A stretch of 64,000 bases of DNA from Orychophragmus violaceus (GCA_030180135.1 CM058231.1:24183034-24247033), one strand, 5' to 3'. Counted from the first letter of the stretch, positions 36,571-47,839 are shown. Numbers and translations are program-made. The notes: generated from the sequence alone by a model not told the origin.

Positions 36571-36894
36571 GCGGCTGTGAGGGAAACTGAGAGAGAATTA
36601 GAGTTAATGATTGACAAATATGATGTTAATATTCTTAAACAAAACAATTCTAATAAAGACTAAAGAACACTAGAAGGTTGAACATGAATGTTTTTCCAAT
36701 AAATTTAGAAATGTCCGCGGGCTAACCCAAGCTCAAATAGCCCAACCCAATGCGGTTTCAATTTTTTCTCGGATCTGGCGGGTTGACCCGTGCGGGCTGC
36801 GGTCTAAAATCTTATGGCCCAAACCCGCCCCGCAACGGATCTATTTGGGCTCAACCCGCGGGTTACAACCCATTTTGACATCTCTAAGCTCTAC

Positions 36895-37500
36895 ACCGGC
36901 TGGAAAAGATGATTAATGGAAACGGTTACGCTCGTAAGTTTATCGTACTCAGAGAGAGAAAAAACGGTTAGTGACACATACAAAACATATTATAGTAGTA
37001 GTATATAAATTTGCTTTTGACCACAAAAAGAAGATAAAATTTGCATTGTAGTTACAAAAAGAAATCAGCATCTTAAGTGCGAGTGTATCATGTTATCTCC
37101 ACATTAAAGAACAAAATATATGCTCAATAATATTTTGTTTTAAATATTTAAAACAGTTATGAAAATTTCACATTAAATTGTCTAACTATAGTCATATCTG
37201 AAGGTGTGTTACAGACATCACGAGAGAAAAGAGGTTTTGTCATTTTTAGGCCTTTTTGGCTGTAAGTAACCAATAAGAAGCAGACCAAACTTAAAGTTGT
37301 TTCTTCCGCTCCTCTCCAATAATTCAACGTCCACCACAGAACACCTCGTCTAACGTGCGCACAACCCCAATCCCAAAGTCTACAACTATCATGCGCGCGC
37401 TTTCTTTATCGTTAGCTGACTTGTAAACAACCTGCGCATTTTAGCATTATCATTCCGGACTCTTGGAAACCCCCACCAAATTCGAGTTCGTTGACGGAGA
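36895..37500 (+). promoter_or_regulatory. Upstream region of the WIT2-like gene
   Basis: This is the single-copy-looking sequence between the nested hAT cluster and the gene's leader. It contains CCAATAAG (about 37270), CCAATAATTC (about 37316) and a pyrimidine-rich stretch before the likely transcription start near 37440-37500. No clear TATA box at a fixed distance is visible, so the promoter boundaries are inferred only from position. Confidence 0.4.
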
Positions 37501-37579
37501 AAGCTCTCTGTTTTAGCTTTCTAATCGGTCTATTCATCTACCCGACTTCGCAAAAAGCTCTTGCAGATTTTCATCATCG

Positions 37580-38282
37580 GTAAGGTTATTTCTTTCCAGA
37601 TCCTGTTTGACCTCCGAACTCTCTGTCTTGTCTGTTCCAAGTAAGCGGAATCAACCATTTTGTTTCTTTTTGTTTCTTTTTGAACTAGGCTTAACCATTT
37701 TGTTTCTTGATCTTTCATGGTAAAGTTTGAATCTTTGTGGTAGTAAATTAGTATGTTAGTAATAGGTGTTAATGGATCTCTTTGAAATGCTGTAACACTA
37801 TCTCACAAGTGAATGTAATCAAGGAAACTTACTTGTCAAGTTGACTTCTCTTTGCATATGGTTTTGATCTGAGAAAACATACTATTAATGTGTTTCTGGG
37901 GACATTTTCGAGGACCCGGATAACATTTTCAATTATGGGATGAAGTTATCTTATTCGCTTGGATGTTCTTGGAATCATATAACGAATGATTGGTTTCCAT
38001 AAAACATGCGCTATGACTTTTCTATGAGACAAGTGCCATTCGAACTTTTTGCCATTGGAGTGAGAGAGAGGGTCTTAACTTGCTTGAGAGAAGAAACGTG
38101 ATTGTGTTCATTTGGAAAGAGTCGACGATAACTCCATTAAAGATGGTGCCTTTACCTTAGTTTCCTGTTTCCTTTTACAAAGTTCAGAGTCACAAACTTG
38201 CAATGGAGTAATTTTGAATTCCTTTCTTTTTTTGATTTGATTTTTCTGTCTTTAGCTAAGCTTTGAAATTTTGATTTTCCAG
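37580..38282 (+). other. Intron in the 5' UTR of the WIT2-like gene
   Basis: Donor CATCG|GTAAGG at 37580 and acceptor TTTTCCAG at 38282 bound a T-rich segment of about 700 bp with no long frame. The start codon lies 7 nt after the acceptor. A leader intron is common in Brassicaceae housekeeping genes. Confidence 0.65.
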
Positions 38283-38289
38283 GCAGAGG

Positions 38290-40560
38290 ATGGAGGAAAT
38301 CATTCAGGAAGATGTGTATAATCACGGTGAAGCCTTGTATAGTAGGAGTGAGGAGGAGCAAGCGATGATGAAGATATTGACAAAACTAGAGATAGAGTCA
38401 GCTTATACTAGTGAAAAACTGCTGAACCTGCATGTTCTTCTTATGCACCTTTTGGCTTGGGATAATGATCTTGAAGGGATGGGAACACTTGATTCTTTTG
38501 AAAAAGCTTTGGCATTTGATCTGTCAAGCGTTATATTGGAGTCTGAGTTGAAAGAGGTGGACGAGGTTTTGGATGAGCTGGAAGCCCAAATCGTTGACAC
38601 TTCTTATAAGTTATCTACTTGCAAACACGCAAATTATATCTTTATGGAAGGCAAGTTGGGTGAATCTGCAGAATCCTTGAAGCAGTCTAGGGGACAAGTC
38701 TCAGAGATCACTTTGCAATTAGCCCAGCTCCGAAGAACACTTCATTACATAAGAAATGGAACAAGTAAGCATTTTTCATAATTTTTGTGTGGATTGGATC
38801 TCTTAGCTTCTGGTTATTGTTATTGACAAACATTTTGGCAGGTGAAAATGAAGAGTCGATGGAGTTTTCAAGAAACAGTCAAGATTTAAGACAGAAATAT
38901 GCGTTAAGACCATCGGATTTAAGGCATAAAAATGCTTTGAGGATGCTGGAGAAATCCTTGTCTAGAGAGCTCGAGCTTGAGAAGAAGTTAATGGAGTTCC
39001 AGCAAAATGAAGAACAGCTGAAACTCAAGCTACACTACACAGAGGAGGTATCTTCTAGGATGGAAGAAGCATCAGAGTTTATATTGGAACGGTTTCTAGA
39101 GGCAGAAAATTCTTCGGAGGTGTTCATGGGTATTTCAAAGGAACTTGTTGGCCGTCTTCAGATTGTCCAGTTTAGTCACAACGGTTCAGCCCAACGGGAA
39201 TCTGAACTCAAGTCTAAGCTTGAAGATTGCACTGTACAGCTTGAAGCAAAAGATCTTCTGGTGCAAAAGCTTGAGGGAACAATAGCAGAAACTCAAGAGA
39301 TAGTTTCAGAAGTACTCACTTTGAGGGAACGTGTGAAGTCGGCTGAAAAGAAACTGAAAGATACCGAGCTTGAGCTGAAAAGTGTCAATGCCTCTAAACA
39401 AGAAATTCTCTACATCTTGCTGAAATGGAGAATGCGAATGAGTCGGTTAAAGAGAACCTTTTCGAGGCTGAAAGCAGAGCTGAGAGTGGAGAAACTAAGA
39501 TAAAAGATCTAAATGCTGCAAATCTTGAACTTACTGAGGAACTAAATTTTCTCAAAGATGCTGATGATAAGAAGACGAAGAAGGTGAACTCGCTCGAAAA
39601 GCAGCTCAGGGAATTAGAGGTTCAATTACAAAACTCCAAGGTATCATCAGAAGCAAGTCAAGAACAGCAGAACATGTTGTATTCAGCAATATGGGACATG
39701 GAGACCTTGATCGAAGATCTCAAATCTAAAGCCTCTAAATCTGAGAGTAGAACAGAGACAGTTGAGGAGCAATGCATTGTGCTTTCTACAACGAACTCTG
39801 TACTTAACAAAGAAGTGACCTTTTTGAGGCAAAGAGCCAAATCCTTGGAAGCATCATTGGATCTAGCTAACAATGAAAAAGAGAAAAATGCACAAGAAAT
39901 AACTGTGAGGAACAAGATCTTGATGGATATGGTGATGCAATTATCCAGTGAAAGGGAACGTATACAAGAACAGGTACTTTGTGCTATGTGCCTAATTGTT
40001 CTCTTTGTACAAGCAAAGGGACAGCCAACCGTTGTTGATAATGTCTTTTTTGCAGCTATATTCTTTGGCAAAGGAAAATGAAAAACTGAGAGTGAATCAA
40101 TGCTCAGCTGGAAAAAATGGACCTTATGCAGAGGACAAAGAGATTTCTTTTAACACAGATAGTGGCGGAATAGAGGCACTTGCTGAAGGCCTGCAGGCAG
40201 GTATTCAGCTTTTTTGTTTGTTTCTCCATTATAAAAAACGCGATATTCTTAGTAATTTCTTGTTTAGTTGGGAAATAGCTGCAAGAATGAAGCTTTGTTT
40301 CTTTTGATAAAGCTAAAGATAGATCATTGTCTCTATTGGATTAATCTTATGTGGTCTTTTCTCTCTTTGAACAGGAGGATGAGAGAACAAGGGAAGAACC
40401 AGAAACTGATGTTGAACCAGAGGACCATTGTGCGTCTGAAAAGACTAGTATGAACACAGAGATCAGAAGGGCAAGCAACTTGAGAAGCATACCAGTTTTG
40501 GCTGTAGCTTTTGTGCTGTTTCTTTCATTCTTTGCTTTGGCTTTTGTTAAAGGAAAATAA
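38290..40560 (+). CDS. WIT2: WPP domain-interacting tail-anchored protein, WIT2-like (frameshift in exon 2)
   Basis: In Arabidopsis, WIT proteins sit in the outer nuclear envelope. They bind WPP-domain proteins such as RanGAP and WIPs, and link the nucleus to myosin XI-i. Exons: 38290-38764, 38842-39973, 40056-40196 and 40375-40560, about 644 residues after allowing for one missing base, close to the ~630 of Arabidopsis WIT2. The start MEEIIQEDVYNHGEALYSRS leads into a helical region with LHVLLMHLLAWDNDLEGM, then long coiled coils (about residues 160-600) and a C-terminal membrane anchor IPVLAVAFVLFLSFFALAF with a short KGK tail. Near 39405-39412 the frame moves by -1: upstream ends KQEIL, downstream resumes HLAEMENANESVKEN. 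As written, translation would stop at 39503, losing the anchor. Both sides remain well preserved, so the indel is recent or a sequence error. No functional ATG-to-stop frame exists in the sequence given. WIT1 is the alternative assignment. Confidence 0.88.
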
Positions 40561-40760
40561 TCTTCAGTTTGAAAAATTCTGCTTGTCTCTCTATTGGCAA
40601 TAGCATTAGCATTAGCCATTTGTACATTGTGTTGTAAATACTCTATTCTCTTGTATTTATTTTCAAGCATTGTATCTCACAACTCTTGGTTTATTTCCCT
40701 CTACAAAAATAAAATTATCCAATCATAAAGTGATTTCCTAAATTGAAAAAACACACAAGC
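40561..40760 (+). terminator. 3' UTR and likely poly(A) region of the WIT2-like gene
   Basis: Downstream of the TAA at 40558-40560 lie TTGTGTTGTAAATA and TTGTATTTATTTT (about 40628-40665), typical of plant far-upstream elements. An AATAAAAT signal lies at about 40706. The exact cleavage site cannot be fixed. Confidence 0.45.
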
Positions 40761-40799
40761 TGGACGGGTGCAATATATGTAATCAAAATAGTTTCTCAC

Positions 40800-41240
40800 T
40801 TAATTTGGTAAAAAAACTAAACATAATATTTGTTAACTTTGGGAAAACCGCTTAATATTCCACAACTTACCGAAAACAATTATTCTGTACACACAATAAA
40901 CATCTAATTTATATTGACTTAGCCAGTTAAATTTTTAACTTATATTAACCAAGCCAACCTGTTCCATCGATCACTTGGGTTCTCCTCATCTTTAAATCGT
41001 TGTTTTCACCTATCTTGTGATGAGTTATAGTCCTGAGAAATTGATTGTAAACATATTAACCAACTTATTAATGGGGCTAATTTTGGCTTAATTAATATAA
41101 ATTAAAAATTTTATTGGCTAAGTCAGTATCAGTTGGATGTTTATTGCGTTCACAAAATAATTAAATGATTTTTTGGTCATTTTTTGTAAGTTCAAGAACT
41201 TTTAGGTAGTTTTTCCCATATAACTTTCTTCTATAAAACT
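40800..41240. repeat. Foldback (long inverted repeat) element
   Basis: A segment at about 40838-40960 is repeated in inverted, diverged form at about 41085-41215. Shared words include AATAAACATC, TATTGACTTAGCCA and TTAATTTATATTAA in matching order. It could form a 120-bp imperfect stem. A second copy of one arm and the loop lies at 45735-46155. This is consistent with a MULE- or foldback-type MITE. A target duplication was not identified. Confidence 0.55.
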
Positions 41241-41509
41241 GTTTCTTATTTCTTATTGATTGTGTGATTACGAACGAAAGTTGTTGTTAATTATTTAATT
41301 AGTGAAGTGATTAGTGCCATAGAAAATGGAGTAATCATAATTGCGATTCGATGTTGTAGGATGGTGTTTAATTTAATCTTTAGTATCATTGTTTGATTGT
41401 TGGTTCATTCTTTTGATACATGAATCCATGGTCCATTTCTTTTCTCTTATTTTATTTTTTGCATTTAATTTTCTTTCATTATAAAGCAAAAATTCAAAAA
41501 TATTTTCTC

Positions 41510-41683
41510 TGTTATGAATAATAAGATGGATGCCCATTATAAGACCCATCTCGTAGTAGCTTGTAAAATTACTTGTACACTAGGTTTTACTTGGTCTCCA
41601 AGTTCTTGTACTCCTATATAAAGGAGCCTTCATTCATTGGAATAAATATCACCAATTCTTCTATCTCTCTTTTATTCACAACA
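41510..41683 (+). repeat. 5' LTR of copia B
   Basis: TGTTATGAATAATAAG to TTTATTCACAACA. A TATA box sits inside the small inverted word CTCCTATATAAAGGAG at about 41611-41626, roughly 60 bp before the LTR end, which makes this the likely promoter. Confidence 0.92.
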
Positions 41684-43640
41684 CGTTATCAGCACGATAG
41701 TCTATCTCTTCCTATTTTCTTACACCGAAAAGGTGAGATTTAGTTTATGTTTAGTTTATATCTTATTCTGGGATGATAAGTGATGTCTTCTCTGAATATC
41801 GTTATGATAGGCTATGCTTTCACGATTATGATCTCTGATCTTATTCATAATAGAGATGATTGTCAATACTTATCTAAAATAACAATTTATTGATATTTGT
41901 CATGATTTAATCATGTATTTAAACCATGTTTATTATCGATTCATGGTTTATCTTAATGGATTCAATTCTATATTTTTGCTTGTGTTCAATAACTTCGAGT
42001 TGTTATATCTTTTTGATTTGATTATTTCATTGTTTTAATGTTTCTTATAAGTAAAAGATTTTGTTTCATTGTGTTTCCAAAATTTTAGATTCTGATTTAA
42101 GGAAAATATTTAAGTTTCTATTCTTAAATATCAATATATTCCCTTTTATTTTAAGGAAAATATTTAAATTTCTATTTTTCCTTTTTCCTTTCAAGAAATC
42201 ATATCCTCACCAGAAGTGAGAAAATAATGATGGTAGCAATATGTGATGATGAAAGAAATTTGTGTGAGTACAATGTCAAGTTTTATAAAGATTATTGACA
42301 GCTCTAGAAGAGCGAATTGCCTATGGGAACGCAATTTGAAATCATTAATGCGTTATATTTTCCCAAGTCTCAAAGGTCAAAAGAATCTAAGATACACATG
42401 ACCTAAGTTGGGTATGTTGTTGATTTCGTGGGATTCAATTCGAGATAGATGAACCTGGAGTGTTACTATCTCGAGGGGGAGAACTAGAGAATCCCACATC
42501 CATTCTAAGTACTAAGTGGAACATCATGAAGATTATGTTCAAACTGAAAATAGACTTGATGAATCATTTATAAAGAAATCCAAAGGGATTTTAAATTTAA
42601 TCATGTTGAGACAATAAGGGAAATGTTGAATGCCTTCAACAAAAGTAATACCCGAGGCAATAAATGTATTTTGGAGAAAATACATGCATTATCTATTGAA
42701 TTGTACTACACTACTACACACAGATTATTAAAATGGAGATAAATGTTATAGTAAACCAGAAGTTTACTGAAAGTTTAATTTTTGGCAAACCGGTTATGCC
42801 ATCCCGGTTTTGTAATGATGCGACATTCGTTGAAGAACCATAGATTCTTACGAATGATCTGCTATATGCTGCTTGCTCACAAGGCAATACGATAAAACGA
42901 TTTCACCAGCCAAAATAGATTTGGAATCTATTTAATTTATGGAAAGTATACAAGGAAATGTTTGTGGGCTTGATCACCCACTGGTGGACTGATCATCCAC
43001 CATATGTTTATATATTAACACATCGATAAGATTGTCGTATGTATGTATCCTTGTCATAAATCCGCAACTTAAAGTGTGTGAGACTAATTGGTAATACTGG
43101 TGAAACTGAGCAGCATTGATTCGCATATAGCCAAAGAGTAAAATAGCTCTCCCCATCAAATTGGTTTTGGGTCAGGAACCATAAATCCCCATCTAGAGAA
43201 GTTGGATAAGTTGCTCCACAACAATACAAAAGATGGGACCTCAAAGGAGGTTATAAATATATGTTGGATATGATTCTCCATTGATGATTAGACTCTTTTA
43301 ATGAGTCAATTTATCCAACTTTAGGGAGAGAAAATAAACAGCTGGAAAAGAAATGAATTATCTATGATCCTCCTACTAAAGAGCGTGAATAGAAGTCCAA
43401 ATGAATGTACGAAAGATAATTCAAGTATATTGGTTAAGCAATTTGTTGTCAGATGCTTCAACTGGCCCTAATAGAGTGACAAAGTCACATACCAGCTGTA
43501 AATGCTCCAGTTAAATTGGATGTCCCAGAAGGACAGTATCAAACTGCTAGTGAGTCTAAAGAGCGCTTGAAGCGTGATAGACATATCGGTTCCAAAGATA
43601 AGAATCCTCGAAAAAGAAAAGGAGCATGAATGAGAATGGC
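41684..43640 (+). pseudogene. Decayed gag/protease/integrase region of copia B
   Basis: After the primer site there is an AT-rich leader. From about 42230 onward, short codon-biased pieces in shifting frames are interrupted by many stops. No intact zinc knuckle, DTG protease or integrase D-D-E could be pieced together by eye. Position between LTR and reverse transcriptase gives the assignment. Confidence 0.5.
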
Positions 43641-44763
43641 AGTACCGAGGAATGATATATTAAAGATCTAGAGAAGAGATGATAAACATGAAAAGAAAGA
43701 AATTCAGGTACCTGAGAATATGAAAATCTCAAATAGCTATGTCATGTCTTGAATAATATGGAACCGATATCAAATCGACGTCGTTAATAATTATGCATGC
43801 AGCATAGCAGTTGATGAGAATGAGGATCATAAGACATCTATTGAAGAGTGTACACAAAGAAGTGATTGGCCAAAATGGAAGGAAGCAATAGATGCAGAAT
43901 TAAAATCTCTCGCTAAAAGAGAAGTATTTGGACCAGTAGTCCGTACACCTAAAGGTGTAAAACCAGTAGGACATAAATAGGTCTTTGTACGAAAGAGGAA
44001 TGAAAATGGAGAAATTGTGAGGTATAAAGCACGTTTAGTCGCACAAGGATTCTCACAAAGACCTGGAATTGATTATGAAGAGACTTACTCTCTTGTGGTG
44101 GATGCAACTACTTTCAGGTTCCTTATTAGTCTGGCGATAAAAGAAGGACTTGATTTACGTTTAATGGATGTAGTGACAACCTACTTATATGGACCATTGG
44201 AAAATGACATTTATATGAAAGTCCCAGCAGGATTTAAACTACCTGAAGTAGTAAATTCGAACTCACGAGAACAATACTGCATAAAACTAAATCGATCTCT
44301 TTATGGACTAAAACAGTTAGGGCGTATGTGGTATAATTGCCTTAGTGAGTACTTGTTAAGAGAAGACTACAAGAATGACCGTGTTAGTCCATGCATCTTT
44401 ATAAAGAGATTTGAGAAAGGATTTGTGATAATTGCAGTATATGTTGATGATTTAAATATTATTGGAACTCCTGCAGAGATTCCAGACACAAGTAGAGTAT
44501 TTGAAGAAAGAATTGAGATGAAAGATCTTGGGAAAACAAAATTTTGTTTGGGACTACAAATTGAACATGTAAAGAATATAATTCTAGTACATCAAGAAAC
44601 ATACACAGAAAATGTGCTCAAAAAGTTCTATATGGATAAAGCGCACCCCTTGAGTAGTCCAATGGTTGTAAGATCACTTGATGTGTCAAAGGATCCATTC
44701 CATCCTCGAGAAAACAACGAAGAAGTTCTTGGCACTGAAGTACCAAACTTAAGTGCAATATGA
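43641..44763 (+). pseudogene. Copia B reverse transcriptase
   Basis: The order of motifs is WPKWKEAIDAELKSL (about 43870), a TAG at 43978 replacing the Trp of an HKWVF block, YKARLVAQGFSQ (44022), YEETYSLVV, LMDVVTTYLYG, LNRSLYGLKQ (44287) and the catalytic AVYVDDLNIIG (about 44434-44466), which is intact. The frame is open from 44017 to the TGA at 44761. Two in-frame stops are the only obvious damage. Confidence 0.88.
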
Positions 44764-45399
44764 GCATTAATGTACCTTGCTAGTCACACAAGACCAGATA
44801 TATCATTTTCGGTGAATTTGTTAGCAAGGTTTAGCTTATGCCCAACTCAAAGGCATTGGAATGGGATTAAGCATATACTTCGTTACCTCCAAGAAGCAGG
44901 ATACTTATCCGATCCCCATACTGCTAAATCGCAAATAGGATATGTGTTCACTTGTGGAGGTACTGCCATTTCTTGGCGATCTATGAAGCAAACTCTCACC
45001 GCTACTTCTTCTAACCATGCAGAGATTTTAGCCATCCATGAAGCTAGTCTCGAGTGTGTATGGTTAAGATCTGTCGTTCATCATATAAAAGAAGATTGTG
45101 ATATTTCTGGAGGGAAAGAAGCTCCAACAATTATGTATGAAGACAATGCAGCATGCATCGCACAACTCAAAGACGGATACATTAAAGGTGATAGAACAAA
45201 GCACATTCTACCAAAATTCTTCTTCACACACGATCTACAGAAGAACGACGATATACATGTTCTACAGATCCGTTCGAGCGATAATTTGGCTGACTTATTT
45301 ACAAAGGCGCTACCTACTTCTACTTTCAAGAAGTTAGTTCATCAGATCGGGCTACGCCGTCTCAAAGATCTCGACACGTGTACTCAAGAGGGGGAGTAA
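44764..45399 (+). pseudogene. Copia B RNase H domain and C-terminus
   Basis: It continues the reverse-transcriptase frame after one stop: YLASHTRPDISFSVNLLARF, TAISWRSMKQTLTATSSNHAE and YEDNAACIAQLKDG are copia RNase H blocks. The end NLADLFTKALPTSTFKKL is the usual copia C-terminus. The conserved Asp of the YEDN block is present. The stop at 45397 is followed by the non-coding 3' tail. Confidence 0.88.
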
Positions 45400-45527
45400 T
45401 TGCGTGTTGCACTCTTTTTCCCTTAACCATGGTTTTTCCCATTGGGGTTTCCTGGTAAGGTTTTTAATGAGGCAACATCTTAAACGCATTACGAACCATT
45501 CCATTATAATGGACATCCAAGGGGGAG

Positions 45528-45701
45528 TGTTATGAATAATAAGATGGATGCCCATTATAAGGCCCATCTCGTAGTAGCTTCTAGAATTACTTGTACACTA
45601 GGTTTTACTTGGTCTCCAAGTTCTTGTACTCCTATATAAAGGAGCCTTCATTCATTGGAATAAATATCACCAATTCTTCTATCTCTCTTTTATTCACAAC
45701 A
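45528..45701 (+). repeat. 3' LTR of copia B
   Basis: Same length as the 5' LTR. Differences seen are AAGACCC/AAGGCCC and CTTGTAAAA/CTTCTAGAA. It is preceded by the polypurine tract CAAGGGGGAG (45518-45527). Confidence 0.92.
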
Positions 45702-45719
45702 TTCCCTAGATTAATTTAG

Positions 45720-46155
45720 TATCCGGCTTAGTTTCGTATAAAAGTTAAAAAAAAAAATATTTGTTACCGTTTAACTTTGGAAAAACTGTCTAAAAATTCT
45801 CGAACTTACCAAAAATAGACAAAAATCTTCAGTTACTTCATAAACGCAAGAAACATCCAATTATATTGACTTAGACAATTAAATCTCCAATTTATACTAA
45901 TCAAGCCAAATTAGCTACATCGATCACTTGGGTTCTCCCCATCTCCAAATCGTTGTTTTTCACCAATCTTGTGATGAGTTACAGTCCTGATATATTGATT
46001 GTAAACACATTCGGAACCATTGAAGTGTGCATGGGGATGTAATGTAGGGATCTATACAACTAAGACACAAAATAATTGCGATTAACTGCAATTGTAAACA
46101 TACTTTAACAGAAATTATTATGTTTGTTAACCAACTTATTAATGAGGGCTAATTT
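45720..46155. repeat. Second copy of the foldback-type repeat (truncated)
   Basis: It matches 40800-41090 in order and direction, for example CATCGATCACTTGGGTTCTC, AAATCGTTGTTTT, TCTTGTGATGAGTTA and CAACTTATTAATG. The second inverted arm seen at 41085-41215 is missing, cut off at about 46155 by gypsy-derived sequence. Confidence 0.65.
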
Positions 46156-46560
46156 AGCATAGAGATGCTGTCCAGAGTCCTGAGAAGCCTGGACAGTGGG
46201 GTGTAAGGGTCTTGTTGTGTCGTTGCTGGAGTCAGTTGAACTGCGGGCTGGACTGGCTGCACGATCGACTGGTCTGTCTGAGCTGTTGACTGTCCTGGCT
46301 GAACCAGTCGCTCGGCTACTTGCGTCATCAATGGGCACGCGGTATCAAGATGTCCTCCCTGATGTCAGTGAGGGCAGCGATAATCGTCTGGTAACAGGAG
46401 AGGAATATGGCGATAGCTACACCACACGTAGTGTCCACCATAGCATGCACACACTAATCAAATCCCGTTGATGTCGAAAACTGTTGGCTCAGCATAGTAT
46501 GCGGTCTGGCCTCCAGGGTAATAGCTTTTGTTGTAGTAAGTGTCGGCATCCTTTTATTGG
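46155..46560 (-). pseudogene. Gypsy-type gag fragment with broken zinc knuckle
   Basis: The minus strand reads TYYNKSYYPGGQTAYYAEP and then, frame-shifted, C-P-H-stop-H-Q-G-G-H-L-D-T-A-C near 46375-46330. This fits CX2CX4HX4C with the second Cys codon mutated to a stop. A Gln/Thr/Pro-rich tail follows (VAERLVQPGQSTAQTDQ, PYTPLSRLLRTLDSI) ending near 46150. GC content is higher than in the flanks. It is an isolated fragment without LTRs. Confidence 0.5.
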
Positions 46561-46572
46561 TGGAAACAAAAG

Positions 46573-47680
46573 TGTGTGAATATTATATATATTTTATATG
46601 TATTACATGTGTGATTGGTGGCTTTGGTTTTTAGACACACACGACAAAGAAAAGCAAAAGAAAAAGAAGAGACAAAGTAAAGAAGAGAGGAGAAAAGAGA
46701 GAAGAAAAATAGTTTCGGGAAGGTCTGGTCAAAGCAACGATCGGACAATCAAACGAGTTTTAATATGGCTGAAATTTGCAAGGAAGCTTCGTGACTCAGT
46801 GGTCTTCAGATTCAACGGTGGGATTTCTGTTTCAACAGTTGATTTGTGAGATATCTGGGTTTTAACGTGCATGTTCGCTGCTGTGGTTCAGACAGATATG
46901 TGTTGAATGTTTGAGAACTCCAACAGTGAGCTCTTCTCTGATTGAGCTGAAATTTTGCAGAAGTGTTCTTGACTCGTTATGCTAAGATTTGAACGGTGGA
47001 GATCTTAAATGGTGACCGGAATCTTAGTGAACGTGAGGTCATTTGCGGCTGCATATTTATGAGCTTTTGTATAGCTCTCTTGTTGATTCTTTGTATTGGA
47101 GATTGCTCTTGTTGAGCCTTACTCTCTGTAGTTGTTTTGTGGAACAGAGAAGACGTGGTTGTAACTCAAAGCTATTTGATATAGTGAATTTGAGCAGACT
47201 ACGGTCCCGTGGTTTTTCCTTTTCACATCGAGGAGGTTTTCCACGTAAAAATTGTGGTGTCTCGTTTCATTACATTTTTGAGCTTGTTTCTGCCTCATAC
47301 GTATTTTTTTCAAAGACTCACACAAGTGCGGGAAACTGTTTTCCGCTGCACCGTTGTCGCGTTCGTGTTTTCCCAACAGAATGGTATTAGAGCTTGTGGT
47401 TTGTGAGCTTTGGATTTCGGGAACTTTGGATTATTGGTTCTGCTTGTGTGAGCGATGGAAAATATGAGTAGAATGATAAGTTTGAATGGTAATAATTATC
47501 ATGTATGGAAAGACAAGATGGAAGATTTGCTTTTCGTAAAAGAATTCCATGTACTGGTTTTTTTAAGGAGAAAAAACCTAATGAGAAAACGGATGATCAG
47601 TGGAAGTTGCTTCATCGACAAGTCTGTGGTTCGATAAGGCAGTGGATAGATGATAAGGATAAGTGCTTTGTAAGAGACGA
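46573..47680 (+). mobile_element. Copia E, 5' fragment: LTR, primer site and start of gag
   Basis: An LTR-like region from TGTGTGAATATT (46573) to TTTTCCCAACA (47378) is followed by TGGTATTAGAGC (47382-47393), one mismatch from the usual initiator tRNA-Met site TGGTATCAGAGC. The gag start [20 protein letters not shown] at 47455 follows, shifting frame into [20 protein letters not shown]. The element is cut at about 47680. Confidence 0.75.
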
Positions 47681-47839
47681 GAGTCGAAAACCCTAATCAC
47701 CCAGTAATCACCCCCAGAGCTATACGACGACGTTTTTATTGTTTCAATTTGTCCTTGCTCCCATCATTATATATCTCTCTCCTTCATAGATGCTGAAGCA
47801 ACCATGTCCTAAAAAAAGTGTAACCTTCCTTCCATAATC
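47681..47839. other. Short segment between copia E and copia C
   Basis: No match elsewhere in the window and no coding signal is seen. It may be non-repetitive flanking DNA or a piece of another element. Confidence 0.3.

Larger units (their letters stand above)
34826..36886. mobile_element. Middle hAT element inside the outer hAT
   Basis: Terminal inverted repeats TAGAGATGTCA (34826) and TGACATCTCTA (ending 36886) are perfect over 11 bp. The 8-bp target duplication AGCTCTAC at 34818-34825 and 36887-36894 is also perfect, and it covers the end of the outer element. Subterminal regions contain GCGGGTTGACCCGC and GGGCTAACCCAAGC words at both ends. About 1.57 kb remains after removing the inner MITE, without recognised transposase. 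The interior may hold captured non-transposon sequence. Confidence 0.88.
33922..36893. mobile_element. Outer hAT element, interrupted
   Basis: Left end TAGAGCTGTCAAA at 33922; the right end TTTGACAGCTCTA finishes at 34824, a perfect 13-bp terminal inverted repeat. Target duplication: CACCGGCC (33914-33921) against CACCGGCT, read after removing the inner element (C at 34825/36894 plus 36895-36901), seven of eight bases. Both subterminal regions (33960-34090, 34660-34810) are packed with GGACATGGACA/TGTCCATGTCC words, likely transposase-binding repeats. The middle is a 27-bp minisatellite. Without the insertion it is about 900 bp and has no transposase. Confidence 0.8.
41510..45701 (+). mobile_element. 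Ty1/copia retrotransposon B with short LTRs
   Basis: Two 174-bp LTRs (41510-41683, 45528-45701) with TGTTATG...CACAACA ends differ at about three positions by eye. Flanks TTCTC (41505-41509) and TTCCC (45702-45706) match at four of five bases as the target duplication. CGTTATCAGCACGA follows the 5' LTR as the presumed primer site, and CAAGGGGGAG precedes the 3' LTR. Gag and integrase regions are decayed. Reverse transcriptase and RNase H are nearly readable with two stops. Confidence 0.9.

Noticed and set aside
36351..36647. 98-codon frame rich in Asn, Pro and Arg
   Set aside because: It overlaps the CGGGTTCGG repeats and the end of the hAT MITE, so it has no independent coding signal.
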